Shown here: positions 25,105-33,875 of the stretch, in pieces
Layout of the letters: the number at the start of each line of letters is the position of its first letter
Position numbering within the stretch: the stretch's first letter is position 1
NCBI GenBank assembly: GCA_036941025.1
Contig: JAYMNP010000001.1
Span: 1,813,501 to 1,877,500, forward strand
From: Lachnospiraceae bacterium JLR.KK002
GTDB lineage: Bacteria; Bacillota; Clostridia; Lachnospirales; Lachnospiraceae
Direction: 5' to 3'
DNA: 64,000 nt
The notes under the pieces: model-generated
Seen by the model: the letters and a program-made list of their open reading frames with translations, nothing else
Told to the model about the DNA's origin: nothing
The model's database searches: none
Made by a program: the position numbers and the translations under genes

Positions 25105-25280
25105 ATCCATGATAGCACTCCATCCACTGATGACAGTCATATAATTATTCACTATATGCCCAAGAATCTCTCTTCAGGAAAAGAACTTCTTTCGGCGTTC
25201 TTCCCTTTCAGTTATCATCCTCTGTGCCTGTCACATCCGATAAGCTACTCATGAATCACGCAACCTCTATCTATTCATAT
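25105..25280 (-). ncRNA. Lysine riboswitch
   Basis: Minus-strand order of conserved elements: AGAGGTTGCG, GAGTAG, TGAAAGGG followed by CGCCGAA, then ACTGTCA and GGAGTGCTATC. The ends pair (GATAG with CTATC). This is the L-box aptamer, and a terminator follows at 25040-25062. It should lower dapA expression when lysine is plentiful. Confidence 0.93.
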
Positions 25281-25294
25281 GTTCTGCTAACGCT

Positions 25295-25323
25295 AATATA
25301 GCATTTTCCAGTCATAATGTCAA
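25295..25323 (-). promoter_or_regulatory. dapA promoter
   Basis: TTGACA (25318-25323) and TATATT (25295-25300) with a 17-bp spacer on the minus strand, immediately upstream of the lysine riboswitch. Confidence 0.8.
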
Positions 25324-25334
25324 CAGCGATGTCA

Positions 25335-25820
25335 TCAATCTGCATGGATTTCATAAATTTTTTCCGCATATTTACGCAGCGCGTCGTTCATATGTTTTCC
25401 GGTAAACAGAATCTCCGTATCCTCCGAACTTGCGTTCATCAGATTATCCAGCTCTTCTGCGGAAATCATTCCGTTGTCCAGAAGTTCCAGAAAACTGTCC
25501 AGTATCAGCAGATTACATTCTCCTGTAACCAGAACTTTTCTGGCAAAATTAAACCCGTTGCGTATATTCATGCTCTCTTCCTGCTGCTCCTCACTGGAAA
25601 GCTCCGAAAAATCTTTCTCAAATCTTGCAAAGGAGAAAAACTTTACTTCCGGTTCCAGCCGGCTCAGCAGCTGTTCTGTCTCTTTTTCTTTTTTTCCTTT
25701 CATAAACTGAATGATGATGGAATTTCTCCCCTGGCCTGCAGACTGTATGGCATATCCAAGGGCCGCTGCCGTTTTACCTTTCCCATTACCGCAATAAACA
25801 GTAACTTTTTTCTTACACAT
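25335..25820 (-). CDS. cobO: Corrinoid adenosyltransferase (CobO/BtuR family)
   Basis: 161 residues from the ATG at 25818-25820, chosen for the GGAAAA site and because the P-loop GNGKGKTAAALG (residues 11-22) lies at the usual distance. LLILDSFLELL is the Walker B region. It transfers adenosyl from ATP to cob(I)alamin-type corrinoids. It is about 4.4 kb from the cobalamin-riboswitch operon and shows no riboswitch of its own. Short forms like this are common in Clostridia. Confidence 0.88.
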   Translation of the reverse strand: MCKKKVTVYCGNGKGKTAAALGYAIQSAGQGRNSIIIQFMKGKKEKETEQLLSRLEPEVKFFSFARFEKDFSELSSEEQQEESMNIRNGFNFARKVLVTGECNLLILDSFLELLDNGMISAEELDNLMNASSEDTEILFTGKHMNDALRKYAEKIYEIHAD

Positions 25821-25997
25821 GTCATTTTCCTTTCTTACAATGCAAATCGTAACGGTGCAAAGCAGTTGCTCCAAATCTTTTCTTAAAATAACACAAACCA
25901 CTGGAAAATGCAAATTTTTGTCAAATCTATGTCTGTTAATAACGTCTTTTCGTTATGTATAAACTGTTTTTTATTTTATATTTTTATCTTTTTTCAA

Positions 25998-26624
25998 TTA
26001 TTCTATATATTCCACTTTACTTACAGATACTTCATAGGCAACTCTGTGTTCCACTTCCGTCTCTGAAAGTTTCTTCACATATTCCCTGCTCTGAATCCTT
26101 CCGTATACCTGCACATGACCACCCACTTCAAATCCGGAGGCGTATCTGGCATTTCTTCCCCAGCAGATACATGGGATATAATCGGATTTCCCATAAGAGC
26201 GGTTCACTGCTATGAGTAAATCTGCAATCTCTCTTCCGAGAGGTGTTTTCCGGTAAATGGGATCTTTACAGATATATCCATCCAGAAAAATCTGATTGCT
26301 TTTCTCCCCCTCAGGAATCTCATCTACAAATTCCAGTTCTCTTACAAATACGGACAGTACCAGACGATTCTTTTTCTCCTCGTGTCTGTTGTAGGAGCGG
26401 AACTGTCCATCCACCCGGATGTACTGCCCTATGTAACTGCTCTGTGTGTCAATCAGGCGTTCGGAAATCATCATCGGGATAATGTCTGCAAAATTACTCA
26501 GCCTGTTTACCGATACTTCTACCATATAAAAGCCTTCCCCAAACACCTCGTGGCTATACTGGAAATCTGAAACGATTTCACCTGTGATTGTAACCTGATT
26601 GTTTTCAAATATTTTATCTGCCAT
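25998..26624 (-). CDS. SSB-like protein with two OB-fold segments
   Basis: 208 residues from the ATG at 26622-26624, preceded by AAGGGG. Two halves look alike: NQVTITGEIVSDFQYSHEVF (about residue 8) and NQIFLDGYICKDPIYRKTP (about residue 109), the second closer to single-stranded DNA-binding proteins (ADLLIAVNRSYGKSDYIPCI). It is much longer than housekeeping SSB and has no acidic C-terminal tip. Probably a conserved Clostridial SSB paralogue binding single-stranded DNA; role unknown. Confidence 0.8.
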   Translation of the reverse strand: MADKIFENNQVTITGEIVSDFQYSHEVFGEGFYMVEVSVNRLSNFADIIPMMISERLIDTQSSYIGQYIRVDGQFRSYNRHEEKKNRLVLSVFVRELEFVDEIPEGEKSNQIFLDGYICKDPIYRKTPLGREIADLLIAVNRSYGKSDYIPCICWGRNARYASGFEVGGHVQVYGRIQSREYVKKLSETEVEHRVAYEVSVSKVEYIE

Positions 26625-26738
26625 GAGTATTAGTCCCCTTTCGTATATCGACGGCACATCGATGAAGTATAAATTTTTCTAAAAGAATACCATTGGCTTT
26701 CTGAAAATATTCGCACTTCTTGTCGACAGGATTTACTC

Positions 26739-26767
26739 TTTACGAAAACAGCAATTCCAGGTATAAT
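26739..26767 (+). promoter_or_regulatory. Promoter of the cyclophilin gene
   Basis: TTTACG (26739-26744) and TATAAT (26762-26767), 17-bp spacer. Confidence 0.65.
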
Positions 26768-26818
26768 ATCAGATGTAAGACTGACAGATATACTATATTT
26801 CGAAAAGAGGTAACGACT

Positions 26819-27340
26819 ATGGCTCAAAATCCAATTGTAACTTTTGAAATGGAAGACGGCGGCATTATGAAAGCGGAACTTTTTCCGCAGACTGCCCCCA
26901 ACACTGTAAATAACTTTATCAGCCTTATTCAGAAGGGCTATTATGACGGTCTCTGCTTCCACCGTGTAATCAGAGGATTTATGATTCAGGGCGGATGTCC
27001 GGAAGGCACCGGAACCGGCGGCCCCGGCTACAGTATCCGGGGAGAATTTTCCCAGAACGGCTTTGACAATGATTTAAAACACAATGCCGGAGTCCTTTCC
27101 ATGGCACGTACCATGGCTCCTGATTCGGCAGGTTCCCAGTTCTTCATCATGCACCAGAACTCTCCCCATCTGGACGGAGCCTATGCCGCATTCGGACAGA
27201 TCACAGAAGGGATGGAAGTTGTCAACGGGATTGCGGAAACCGCAACAGATTATTCCGACCGGCCCATGGAACCCCAGGTGCTGAAAAAAGTTACAGTTGA
27301 AACCTTTGGAGAAACCTATCCGGAACCGGAAACCTGTTAA
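26819..27340 (+). CDS. Cyclophilin-type peptidyl-prolyl isomerase
   Basis: 173 residues from ATG 26819, with AAAGAGG upstream; a longer frame would run into the promoter. FHRVIRGFMIQGG (about residues 47-59) and GSQFFIMHQNSPHLDG (about residues 107-122) are the cyclophilin catalytic segments. No signal peptide, so a cytosolic protein-folding helper is likely. It is a single-gene unit, divergent from the SSB-like gene. Confidence 0.95.
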   Translation: MAQNPIVTFEMEDGGIMKAELFPQTAPNTVNNFISLIQKGYYDGLCFHRVIRGFMIQGGCPEGTGTGGPGYSIRGEFSQNGFDNDLKHNAGVLSMARTMAPDSAGSQFFIMHQNSPHLDGAYAAFGQITEGMEVVNGIAETATDYSDRPMEPQVLKKVTVETFGETYPEPETC

Positions 27341-27355
27341 AAAGTCTGTTTTCAT

Positions 27356-27394
27356 CTGTTACGGATTTTCTCTCATACAGGAAATCCGTAACAG
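27356..27394. terminator. Hairpin between convergent genes
   Basis: Perfect 13-bp arms CTGTTACGGATTT and AAATCCGTAACAG around a 13-base loop, in the gap between the cyclophilin gene and the MinD-like gene. No clear T-run on either strand. Confidence 0.55.
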
Positions 27395-27409
27395 GAACGG
27401 AAACTGTAC

Positions 27410-28315
27410 TTACTGAATCACTCCCGCCAGTTTTAAAATCAGTCTGGCCGTTCTCGCCAGTTCCTGCTCAAAAAACACGCTTTTCCCCCTGATATTCTTC
27501 CCAAGGTATTTCTGAACCTCTGCTCCGGCCCTGCCGGTTCTTCCGGCCGCCTGCAGCCAGGGATGATAGGGCACAGCTCCCAGCATATCTTCATCCACCC
27601 GGTAAATCCGCTCCAGGTTCTTCCTTGTATACAGGCTGTTCTCAAAGTAATTGCCTATCAGAAAAAAGGTTTTCCCCCGGAATTTGGGCGGATTCCTGTA
27701 ATATTCCCCGATTAATTCCGATTCCTGATTCATGTTCAGCACACAGACGTCAGCTTCTGACAGAAGATTCCGGGCAACGTCATCTTTCCTGCTGCCGCAG
27801 TCCACAAACATAACATCAAAACAATGCTCCACTGCATCCAGCACTCTTTTCAGCCCTGTAAAAAGAGGGTCTTCCTGCCACCATTCCCGTTCCTTTCTCC
27901 GGCTTCCGGGCAGACAGTACAGGCTTCCTGCCAGAATCTGGCGCATATTGCCCCGGATGACCGGTGCAGTCAGTTCTTCCGGCATCATGCTCAGCAGACA
28001 GTCCAGACCTCCTGCCAGAAAATACTCCTGCTGTTCGGCTGCCAGCAGGCAGTCTTCTTTCTGACTGCCTGTAAGAAAACTGCTGTCCGCAGACAGCCCC
28101 TGAGGTCTCCGGCCGCCGGCAGATCCATTTGCCTGCTCCAGCTGCGTCCGACTCCGTTCCCCTCGCAGGAAATCCTGCTCCAGCTCTTCCCCGCTGTAAC
28201 CGCCGGGAACTACTGCAACACACAGAGGATACTTTAACGCGCAGGCACAGGCCACCAGCCCCGTATGCCAGGCGGTTGCTGTCTGTTCCTCTTCACTCCA
28301 AAACGCTATTTTCAT
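27410..28315 (-). CDS. Degenerate ParA/MinD-like protein
   Basis: 301 residues. The start MKIAFWSEEEQTATAWHTGL has the first strand of a ParA/MinD/CpaE fold, but the Walker A GKT/S residues are absent. A VMFVDCGSRKDD stretch (about residue 183) looks like the switch region, and VLNMNQESELI and FLIGNYFENS follow the fold. Residues about 55-90 are Gly/Arg/Gln-rich and unlike the family. It probably no longer hydrolyses ATP in the usual way. Function unknown; no pilus or partition genes adjoin it. Confidence 0.65.
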   Translation of the reverse strand: MKIAFWSEEEQTATAWHTGLVACACALKYPLCVAVVPGGYSGEELEQDFLRGERSRTQLEQANGSAGGRRPQGLSADSSFLTGSQKEDCLLAAEQQEYFLAGGLDCLLSMMPEELTAPVIRGNMRQILAGSLYCLPGSRRKEREWWQEDPLFTGLKRVLDAVEHCFDVMFVDCGSRKDDVARNLLSEADVCVLNMNQESELIGEYYRNPPKFRGKTFFLIGNYFENSLYTRKNLERIYRVDEDMLGAVPYHPWLQAAGRTGRAGAEVQKYLGKNIRGKSVFFEQELARTARLILKLAGVIQ

Positions 28316-28527
28316 TTTTCTCTCCTTGTTTTACAGAAGGGGAGCATTCTCGCGTCAGGTATCTGAAATAAATCCGGAAACGAATCATGTTTTACAATTT
28401 ATATCTGGAAATTCCGTACAGAGATTTCGGTACGTTGAACAAAAGATATGTTTATCATACAGAAATCTTCCGGAATTGTAAATATGATTTTGCCGATTTT
28501 ATAAAAAGTTTAGAATAATCTGTTTCA

Positions 28528-29289
28528 CTATTCCATATTGACTACCAGCGTATCATATCCGTCCTGCCGAAGCCGGTTCTGAAGAGCCCTGGCATCATCC
28601 AGACTGTCTTCTCTTCCGGCAACCACCGCATAATACGGCCCTTCCCGCCGTACGGTGGCCAGATATCCCTGGCTTTCCAGCTGTTCTCTCATATATTCCG
28701 CATTGGATTCATAACGGTACAGGCCCACCTGCACTCCGTATTTTCCGGAAGATCCGGTCAGGGGGATTGCCTGTTCCACCCCTGTCACAATGGCGTCCAC
28801 CATTTCATCAAAACGCTGGTCAAACATCTGGTTATCTCCATCGTGGTTGATAAACCCAAGTTCCATCAGCACAGCCGGCATCTGTGTTCTTCTGAGCACC
28901 ACCAGACCAGGGCGCTCCACCACTCCCAAATCCTTAAATCCAAATTTAACAAGCTGATCATTGATGGTCCTTCCCAGTCTTTCCGCCTCCGTACCTGTCT
29001 CATATACCAGCGCCTGTGTCCCGTTGTAAGTATTTGGCGTGGCTCCGGAATTCCGGTGGAAAGAAATAAAATAATCCGCTCCGGAACGGTTGGCAATCTG
29101 AGCCTTTTCAAAAGGCGAGTCGTAACGGTCTGTGGTTCTTGTATACAGCACATTGTACCCGGCGTTTTCCAGTTTTTCTCCCACTGCAAGAGCTACCCGC
29201 AGAGTATCGTCTTTTTCTCTCCTTCCATTATAGGAAGCCCCGTTATCATAGCCCCCGTGCCCGGCGTCCAGAATTATTGTAACTGCCAT
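28528..29289 (-). CDS. N-acetylmuramoyl-L-alanine amidase with SPOR domain
   Basis: 253 residues from the ATG at 29287-29289, preceded by AAAGGAG. Amidase_3 domain (about residues 3-175): ILDAGHGG (His10), Glu in RREKDD, FISFHRNSG and VLMELGFINHDGD are zinc-site and catalytic elements. A SPOR domain (about residues 183-253) binds denuded glycan. No signal peptide is visible, unusual for a wall hydrolase, although some Clostridial amidases of this build lack one. Likely cell separation or sporulation role. Confidence 0.9.
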   Translation of the reverse strand: MAVTIILDAGHGGYDNGASYNGRREKDDTLRVALAVGEKLENAGYNVLYTRTTDRYDSPFEKAQIANRSGADYFISFHRNSGATPNTYNGTQALVYETGTEAERLGRTINDQLVKFGFKDLGVVERPGLVVLRRTQMPAVLMELGFINHDGDNQMFDQRFDEMVDAIVTGVEQAIPLTGSSGKYGVQVGLYRYESNAEYMREQLESQGYLATVRREGPYYAVVAGREDSLDDARALQNRLRQDGYDTLVVNME

Positions 29290-29476
29290 GATTTCTCCTT
29301 TCTGTGCCTGTTTACGGCACAAACAGGTATTTTCCTCTATAGTATGCAGATACAGGCAAAATGTGTCTGGAAACAGACGTTTCTGATTGTCCCGGAATCA
29401 AAGAGAGGCTTCCGGCACAATAAATGTACCGGGAGCCTCTGTCTGCAAAACGCCAGGTTCCTCATGAACGAGAGAT

Positions 29477-30604
29477 TCAGGGCGTTGAAGCGGATTTCTT
29501 CTCTCTGAGCGCATTATATCCTCTTACCAGAAATTCTGTCACAATCATTGACAGCAGCGCAAGAAGCCAGCATTCATAACTTTTAAAGCTCTCATACCCG
29601 TTCATTCCAAGAGCAATAAAAAATACAATTATATGCAGCGCATAATATTTGGAAATATGTTTGCTGTAATACAGAATCTGCCTGGCAACAGGGTTCCCTG
29701 ATCTGCCCGTTTCCCTATCCTTACTGCCGATTCTTTCCATAAAGAAAAAGATTATGGCAAGCAGAATAATATGCGCCATGCCTGCCGCCACATGCCAGGG
29801 GTCCGGCTGTGTATATGCGTCGCCCAGCACCCTCCGCATTTCTGATATGTCCGAACCATATTTCCCAAATACCTGTACCCACCATGCGATGACGAGCAGG
29901 ACACAGGGAATGGCCAGCAATCGGTAAAACCGCGCTTTATCTTTCACATGACGCAGAATTTTGCCGAAAGCAACGCCGAACAGCGCATAGGACAGAAAAT
30001 AAAGGGGCGTAAAAGAAACGAAATCTGCTTCTCCAATCAGGAGTTTTATCACATACCCAAATACCGGCACATTCACAGGCGTTCCATAAAGAAAGGGAGC
30101 TGCCATGCTGACTGCCGCACCGATGATTATATACCAGACAGCTTTCATCTTCAGTTTCTGAAACAGTGCCAGTACAAAATATATGATTCCGGTAATAAAA
30201 AAGATATTGGTATACTGAATGTACAGTTCCGCCAGAAACCGGACATTCTCTCTCCCGGTTTCCGACAGAGTTTTGTATACGAAAGGATAAGGGAGCAGCA
30301 GCGCAGCCACATACAAAATGTTGTTCAGATACTGATAAATCACCATGCGTATACCGTTTTTTACAAATGCCGCCGGTGCTGTCTCCCTGCTGTAAACAGT
30401 CCCGACTCCCAAAACGAAGATAAAAACAGCCGCACCGGACATTGTCGCAAACATATAGATTCCCTGAGTTATGAAATCCTCCTCGGACAACGTCGCCTGA
30501 AAGGCATGAATCAGGTATATAAGCACCATAAAAATCCCTTTCAGATAATCAAACTCCCTCTGCCGCCCGGTATTTATTTCTTCCTGTGAAAAAATTCTGT
30601 TCAT
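29477..30604 (-). CDS. Acyltransferase-like polytopic membrane protein
   Basis: 375 residues from the ATG at 30602-30604 (AGGAAGG upstream). About ten hydrophobic segments. The N-terminal REFDYLKGIFMVLIYLIHAF (about residues 16-35), with a histidine in the first helix, fits acyltransferase-3 or related OpgC/DUF1624-type transferases, which modify surface glycans. The specific family is uncertain. It stands alone, divergent from fabH. Confidence 0.7.
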   Translation of the reverse strand: MNRIFSQEEINTGRQREFDYLKGIFMVLIYLIHAFQATLSEEDFITQGIYMFATMSGAAVFIFVLGVGTVYSRETAPAAFVKNGIRMVIYQYLNNILYVAALLLPYPFVYKTLSETGRENVRFLAELYIQYTNIFFITGIIYFVLALFQKLKMKAVWYIIIGAAVSMAAPFLYGTPVNVPVFGYVIKLLIGEADFVSFTPLYFLSYALFGVAFGKILRHVKDKARFYRLLAIPCVLLVIAWWVQVFGKYGSDISEMRRVLGDAYTQPDPWHVAAGMAHIILLAIIFFFMERIGSKDRETGRSGNPVARQILYYSKHISKYYALHIIVFFIALGMNGYESFKSYECWLLALLSMIVTEFLVRGYNALREKKSASTP

Positions 30605-30833
30605 CTTTTTCGCCCTTCCTGATGGGGAAAACCGCATATGCCGTATCCCTTACTCTCGTTTTTGCTGTCTTCCGGTCTTCTTTTACCGATATCCTGCTTT
30701 TCATAAAAATTTATATTTTGCAGTCAGATTATTATAGCAAATAAAAATTTCGATTTGAGCCGCATGGTATGATTCGCAGTTTTTACAGTATCATTTACAG
30801 GAAATCAAAACGGCATTTTATTGCGTTTTCCCA

Positions 30834-30888
30834 TTGACAAATCTCCCTCTGACGTTTATAGTGATTGTATATTATTTTGATTATCAAA
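30834..30888 (+). promoter_or_regulatory. fabH promoter with FabT-like operator
   Basis: TTGACA (30834-30839) and TATAGT (30857-30862) with a 17-bp spacer. In the leader, TTTGATTATCAAA (30876-30888) is a perfect palindrome equal to the core of the FabT operator known from streptococci and lactococci. It lies just past the expected start site, a repressing position. The rest of 30605-30833 shows no gene. Confidence 0.7.
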
Positions 30889-30910
30889 CTATATAGATAA
30901 GGAAACAATT

Positions 30911-31879
30911 ATGAGAGCAAAAATTATCGGAACCGGAAGCTGCCTTCCGGAGAAAATTATAACAAATGAGAATCTTTCCGCCATAATGGACACCAGCGAC
31001 CAGTGGATTCAGAGCCGGACCGGTATCCGGGAGCGTCATCTGGTATCTTCAGAAACTGAAACCACCATTTCCCTTGCCGTTCAGGCAGGCAGGGAGGCTC
31101 TGGAAGACGCAGATATTCTTCCGCAGGAGCTGGATTTAATTATAGTGGCCACGGTTTCTTCCGATTATATCACTCCGGCCGCCGCATGTCTGGTACAGAA
31201 AGAACTGGGAGCCTGCCACGCCGCTGCTTTTGACATAAATGCCGCCTGTTCCGGTTTTCTGTATGCCCTGAACACGGTGGATGCTTATATTCAGGCAGGT
31301 ATTTACCGCACTGCCCTGATTATCGGCGTGGAAACATTGTCCAAACTTCTGGACTGGTCTGACCGCTCCACCTGCGTTCTCTTCGGAGACGGCGCCGGTG
31401 CGGCAGTGGTAAAAGCCGCGGAAAACGGAATGATTGCTTCTCTGCAGGGCTCCGACGGCAGGGGAAGCCATGTGCTGGTATGCAAAAACCGCACCAGCAA
31501 CAACCCCTGGATTTCCACTGACAAGTCCCTGGATTATCTGTATATGGACGGTCAGGAAGTCTTTAAATTTGCTGTAAAAAAAGAAACGGAATGTATTCAG
31601 GCACTTCTGGCCCAGGCCGGTATGGCCCTTTCCGAGGTGACGTATTTCCTGCTTCATCAGGCCAATTACCGGATTATCGCCTCCATTGCCCGGAAATTAA
31701 AACTTCCTCCGGAAAAATTCCCCGCGAATGTAGCGCACTGCGGAAATACTTCTGCCGCCAGTATCCCCATCCTGCTGGACGAAGTGCACAAAGCAGGAAA
31801 ACTGTCTCCCGGAGATATTCTTCTCCTGTCAGGATTCGGAGCGGGACTCACCTGGGGAGCCGCACTGCTGAAATGGTAA
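30911..31879 (+). CDS. fabH: 3-oxoacyl-ACP synthase III
   Basis: 322 residues. The catalytic triad is present: Cys113 in NAACSGF, His in LLHQANYRI (about residue 249) and Asn in HCGNTSAASIP (about residue 279). It condenses acetyl-CoA (or another acyl-CoA) with malonyl-ACP to start fatty acid synthesis. No other fab genes are nearby, so it may be a second, specialised starter enzyme. A FabT-like operator in its promoter supports a lipid role. Confidence 0.95.
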   Translation: MRAKIIGTGSCLPEKIITNENLSAIMDTSDQWIQSRTGIRERHLVSSETETTISLAVQAGREALEDADILPQELDLIIVATVSSDYITPAAACLVQKELGACHAAAFDINAACSGFLYALNTVDAYIQAGIYRTALIIGVETLSKLLDWSDRSTCVLFGDGAGAAVVKAAENGMIASLQGSDGRGSHVLVCKNRTSNNPWISTDKSLDYLYMDGQEVFKFAVKKETECIQALLAQAGMALSEVTYFLLHQANYRIIASIARKLKLPPEKFPANVAHCGNTSAASIPILLDEVHKAGKLSPGDILLLSGFGAGLTWGAALLKW

Positions 31880-31944
31880 AAAGGCTGTTGCAGGATGAAA
31901 TTATCGAAATGGTACGCATTACTGTAATTTTTCCGGCTGCATGA

Positions 31945-31994
31945 AATATAGCAGAAGATATGGAATTTCAAAATTCCATATCTTCTGCTATATT
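31945..31994. repeat. Perfect 23-bp inverted repeat between convergent genes
   Basis: Arms at 31945-31967 and 31972-31994 with a four-base loop TCAA. The right arm and loop encode the last residues and stop codon of the minus-strand permease. No T-run on either side, so it is not a canonical intrinsic terminator. Confidence 0.85.
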
Positions 31995-33875
31995 CTGAAA
32001 TTCCCGTTCTGTCATAATATGCTCATTCCCATCCAGTATCCCAAGCTCCCGCAGCAGGTTTATGGTTTTCTCACAGCCTCTGGTCAAAGGCACTGTGATG
32101 TACTCCGGGTATTTTCCGGTGTAAAAACTTTCTCCCATTTCCTGAAAGGTTCTGGTTCCTTTGGGCAGTCTGTAACTGAATGCGAGGAAATCCGCATAAT
32201 TTTCCGTATCCCGCTTCTTATATTCCCAGGGATAAATCCGATAATTGCCGGACAGGATATCCTCTTTCAGAGCCTGATACATTCTTTCCTCTTCTTCCTC
32301 CGACAACTCATGGCTCCGATATTCTCCTTTTCCGTTAATATGATGGAAACTGCTCTCTCCGGTCAGTTTCAGCTGTTCCGGTGCGGCAGAAAAATAGTAT
32401 TCCAGATATTTCCGGGGATTGTATTCCAGGGCAAACAGTTTTCCCATGGCTCCCTCTGAATCTTCCACATAACAGTCCTCCAGGGGCAGATCATAGGAAC
32501 GGGTCAGGCTTCTGCCGTTTTTCAGCCGATACGTCAGACTCCATTTCATTGCAGAACGTTTCTCTCTGTCCCGGCAATTTTCCTGAAAATACTGCTCAAA
32601 TTCCTTCCTGGATTGGATGACACACTGATGAACCTCCAGACACCTGCGGATTTCCTCCGGTTTTTCCAGATACATCCGGTAACTTCCTTCCAGATAAATA
32701 CCTGAAATTTCCTCTTCTTCCGGCACCTTCTGTTCCAGCTTTAACACATCCTTTTCCACACACACCAGAAACAATACCAGAACCGCCAGAAACAGACCGC
32801 ATTCTTTCAGACGTTTTCCGGTAAACACCAGAAATTTTTTGCGGATTATCATCTCACAGAGAAAAAATCCTCCGGCCGCCGTCACGCTGCCGAACAGCAG
32901 TACAAACCGGAACAGATTTCCAAACCTGTCTGGAAACAGCATTCCCCACACCATGTACGTACAGAATCCTCCGGCCGCAATTCCGCCGCACCAGCGGAAC
33001 ACCGGTTTCAGCCAGGAAATGGCAACCACATCCGATGCCGCCTCCAGATTCCGGCTCCTGTATATTGCCAGAGCCGCTCCTGTCAGCAGACATGCCAGAA
33101 GTCCGTACCAGAACAGACAGTCCGTGCCCTGAATCTCCGGTATGGCAAATTCCTGATTGTTCTCCCGTACGGCAAGCTGTATATTTTTCTGCAGAAAAGA
33201 TATGGGCGACAGCCAGTCCCCCCAGGATTCTCCTGTCTCCCGGTTCATGCCGTACACCAGCATTCCCATGGTGGCGCTGACAATGCTGACCACTCCTTTA
33301 TACAGATAATTCAGGGCCACGTAACAGATTGCCCCAACAGCAGCCTGTCCCGTAAGCATGGCCGCAAACACAGCCAGACTGTAGGCCAGAAAGGCTTCTC
33401 CCGCTGCCAGTCCCAGCCATCGAAGCAGATATTCCAGATGGGTAATCCCATGTCCAAACCACACGAATACAGTTACCACAAATGCCAGGAACTGAGGAAT
33501 CAGCAAAAACAGCAGCCCGGAAATATAATTTGTCAGAAAAAGGGCTTCCCGCCGCACCGGCAGCGCGTGTATCATATTGGCGCTCCTGGACTGGTACAGG
33601 TAGGAAAATACCGCGATTCCGCTGACAGCCCCAAATAAAAATACCGGCCAGGGGGAAATGGCGGGAGAAAGGCTTTCCACCGCATACCGCAGCTTTTCCG
33701 CCTCCTGCCTGGCCTGTTCCAGTGCCCCCGCTTCCGTATACGCATGTATCTGCAGCCAGGTATAGCCCGGAAGTATCCACAGACATACCAGAAGCCAGGA
33801 AAACCATATCGGCCAGTAACTCCTGACATTTTTACGGAATATGGTACTGTTAAAGCAGAATTTCCTGAATCCCAT
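31968..33875 (-). CDS. ABC-2 type permease with large extra domain
   Basis: 635 residues from the ATG at 33873-33875, which follows GGGAGGGG; the start lies inside the ATPase gene end (26-bp overlap). The N-terminal half has about six to eight membrane segments. After a last helix (about residues 350-370) comes a soluble domain of about 260 residues with Glu-rich start (EEEEISGIYLEG) and the LEEDCYVEDSEG-type loops, likely outside the cell. Works with the ATPase as an exporter of unknown substrate. Confidence 0.85.
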   Translation of the reverse strand: MGFRKFCFNSTIFRKNVRSYWPIWFSWLLVCLWILPGYTWLQIHAYTEAGALEQARQEAEKLRYAVESLSPAISPWPVFLFGAVSGIAVFSYLYQSRSANMIHALPVRREALFLTNYISGLLFLLIPQFLAFVVTVFVWFGHGITHLEYLLRWLGLAAGEAFLAYSLAVFAAMLTGQAAVGAICYVALNYLYKGVVSIVSATMGMLVYGMNRETGESWGDWLSPISFLQKNIQLAVRENNQEFAIPEIQGTDCLFWYGLLACLLTGAALAIYRSRNLEAASDVVAISWLKPVFRWCGGIAAGGFCTYMVWGMLFPDRFGNLFRFVLLFGSVTAAGGFFLCEMIIRKKFLVFTGKRLKECGLFLAVLVLFLVCVEKDVLKLEQKVPEEEEISGIYLEGSYRMYLEKPEEIRRCLEVHQCVIQSRKEFEQYFQENCRDREKRSAMKWSLTYRLKNGRSLTRSYDLPLEDCYVEDSEGAMGKLFALEYNPRKYLEYYFSAAPEQLKLTGESSFHHINGKGEYRSHELSEEEEERMYQALKEDILSGNYRIYPWEYKKRDTENYADFLAFSYRLPKGTRTFQEMGESFYTGKYPEYITVPLTRGCEKTINLLRELGILDGNEHIMTEREFQNIAEDMEF

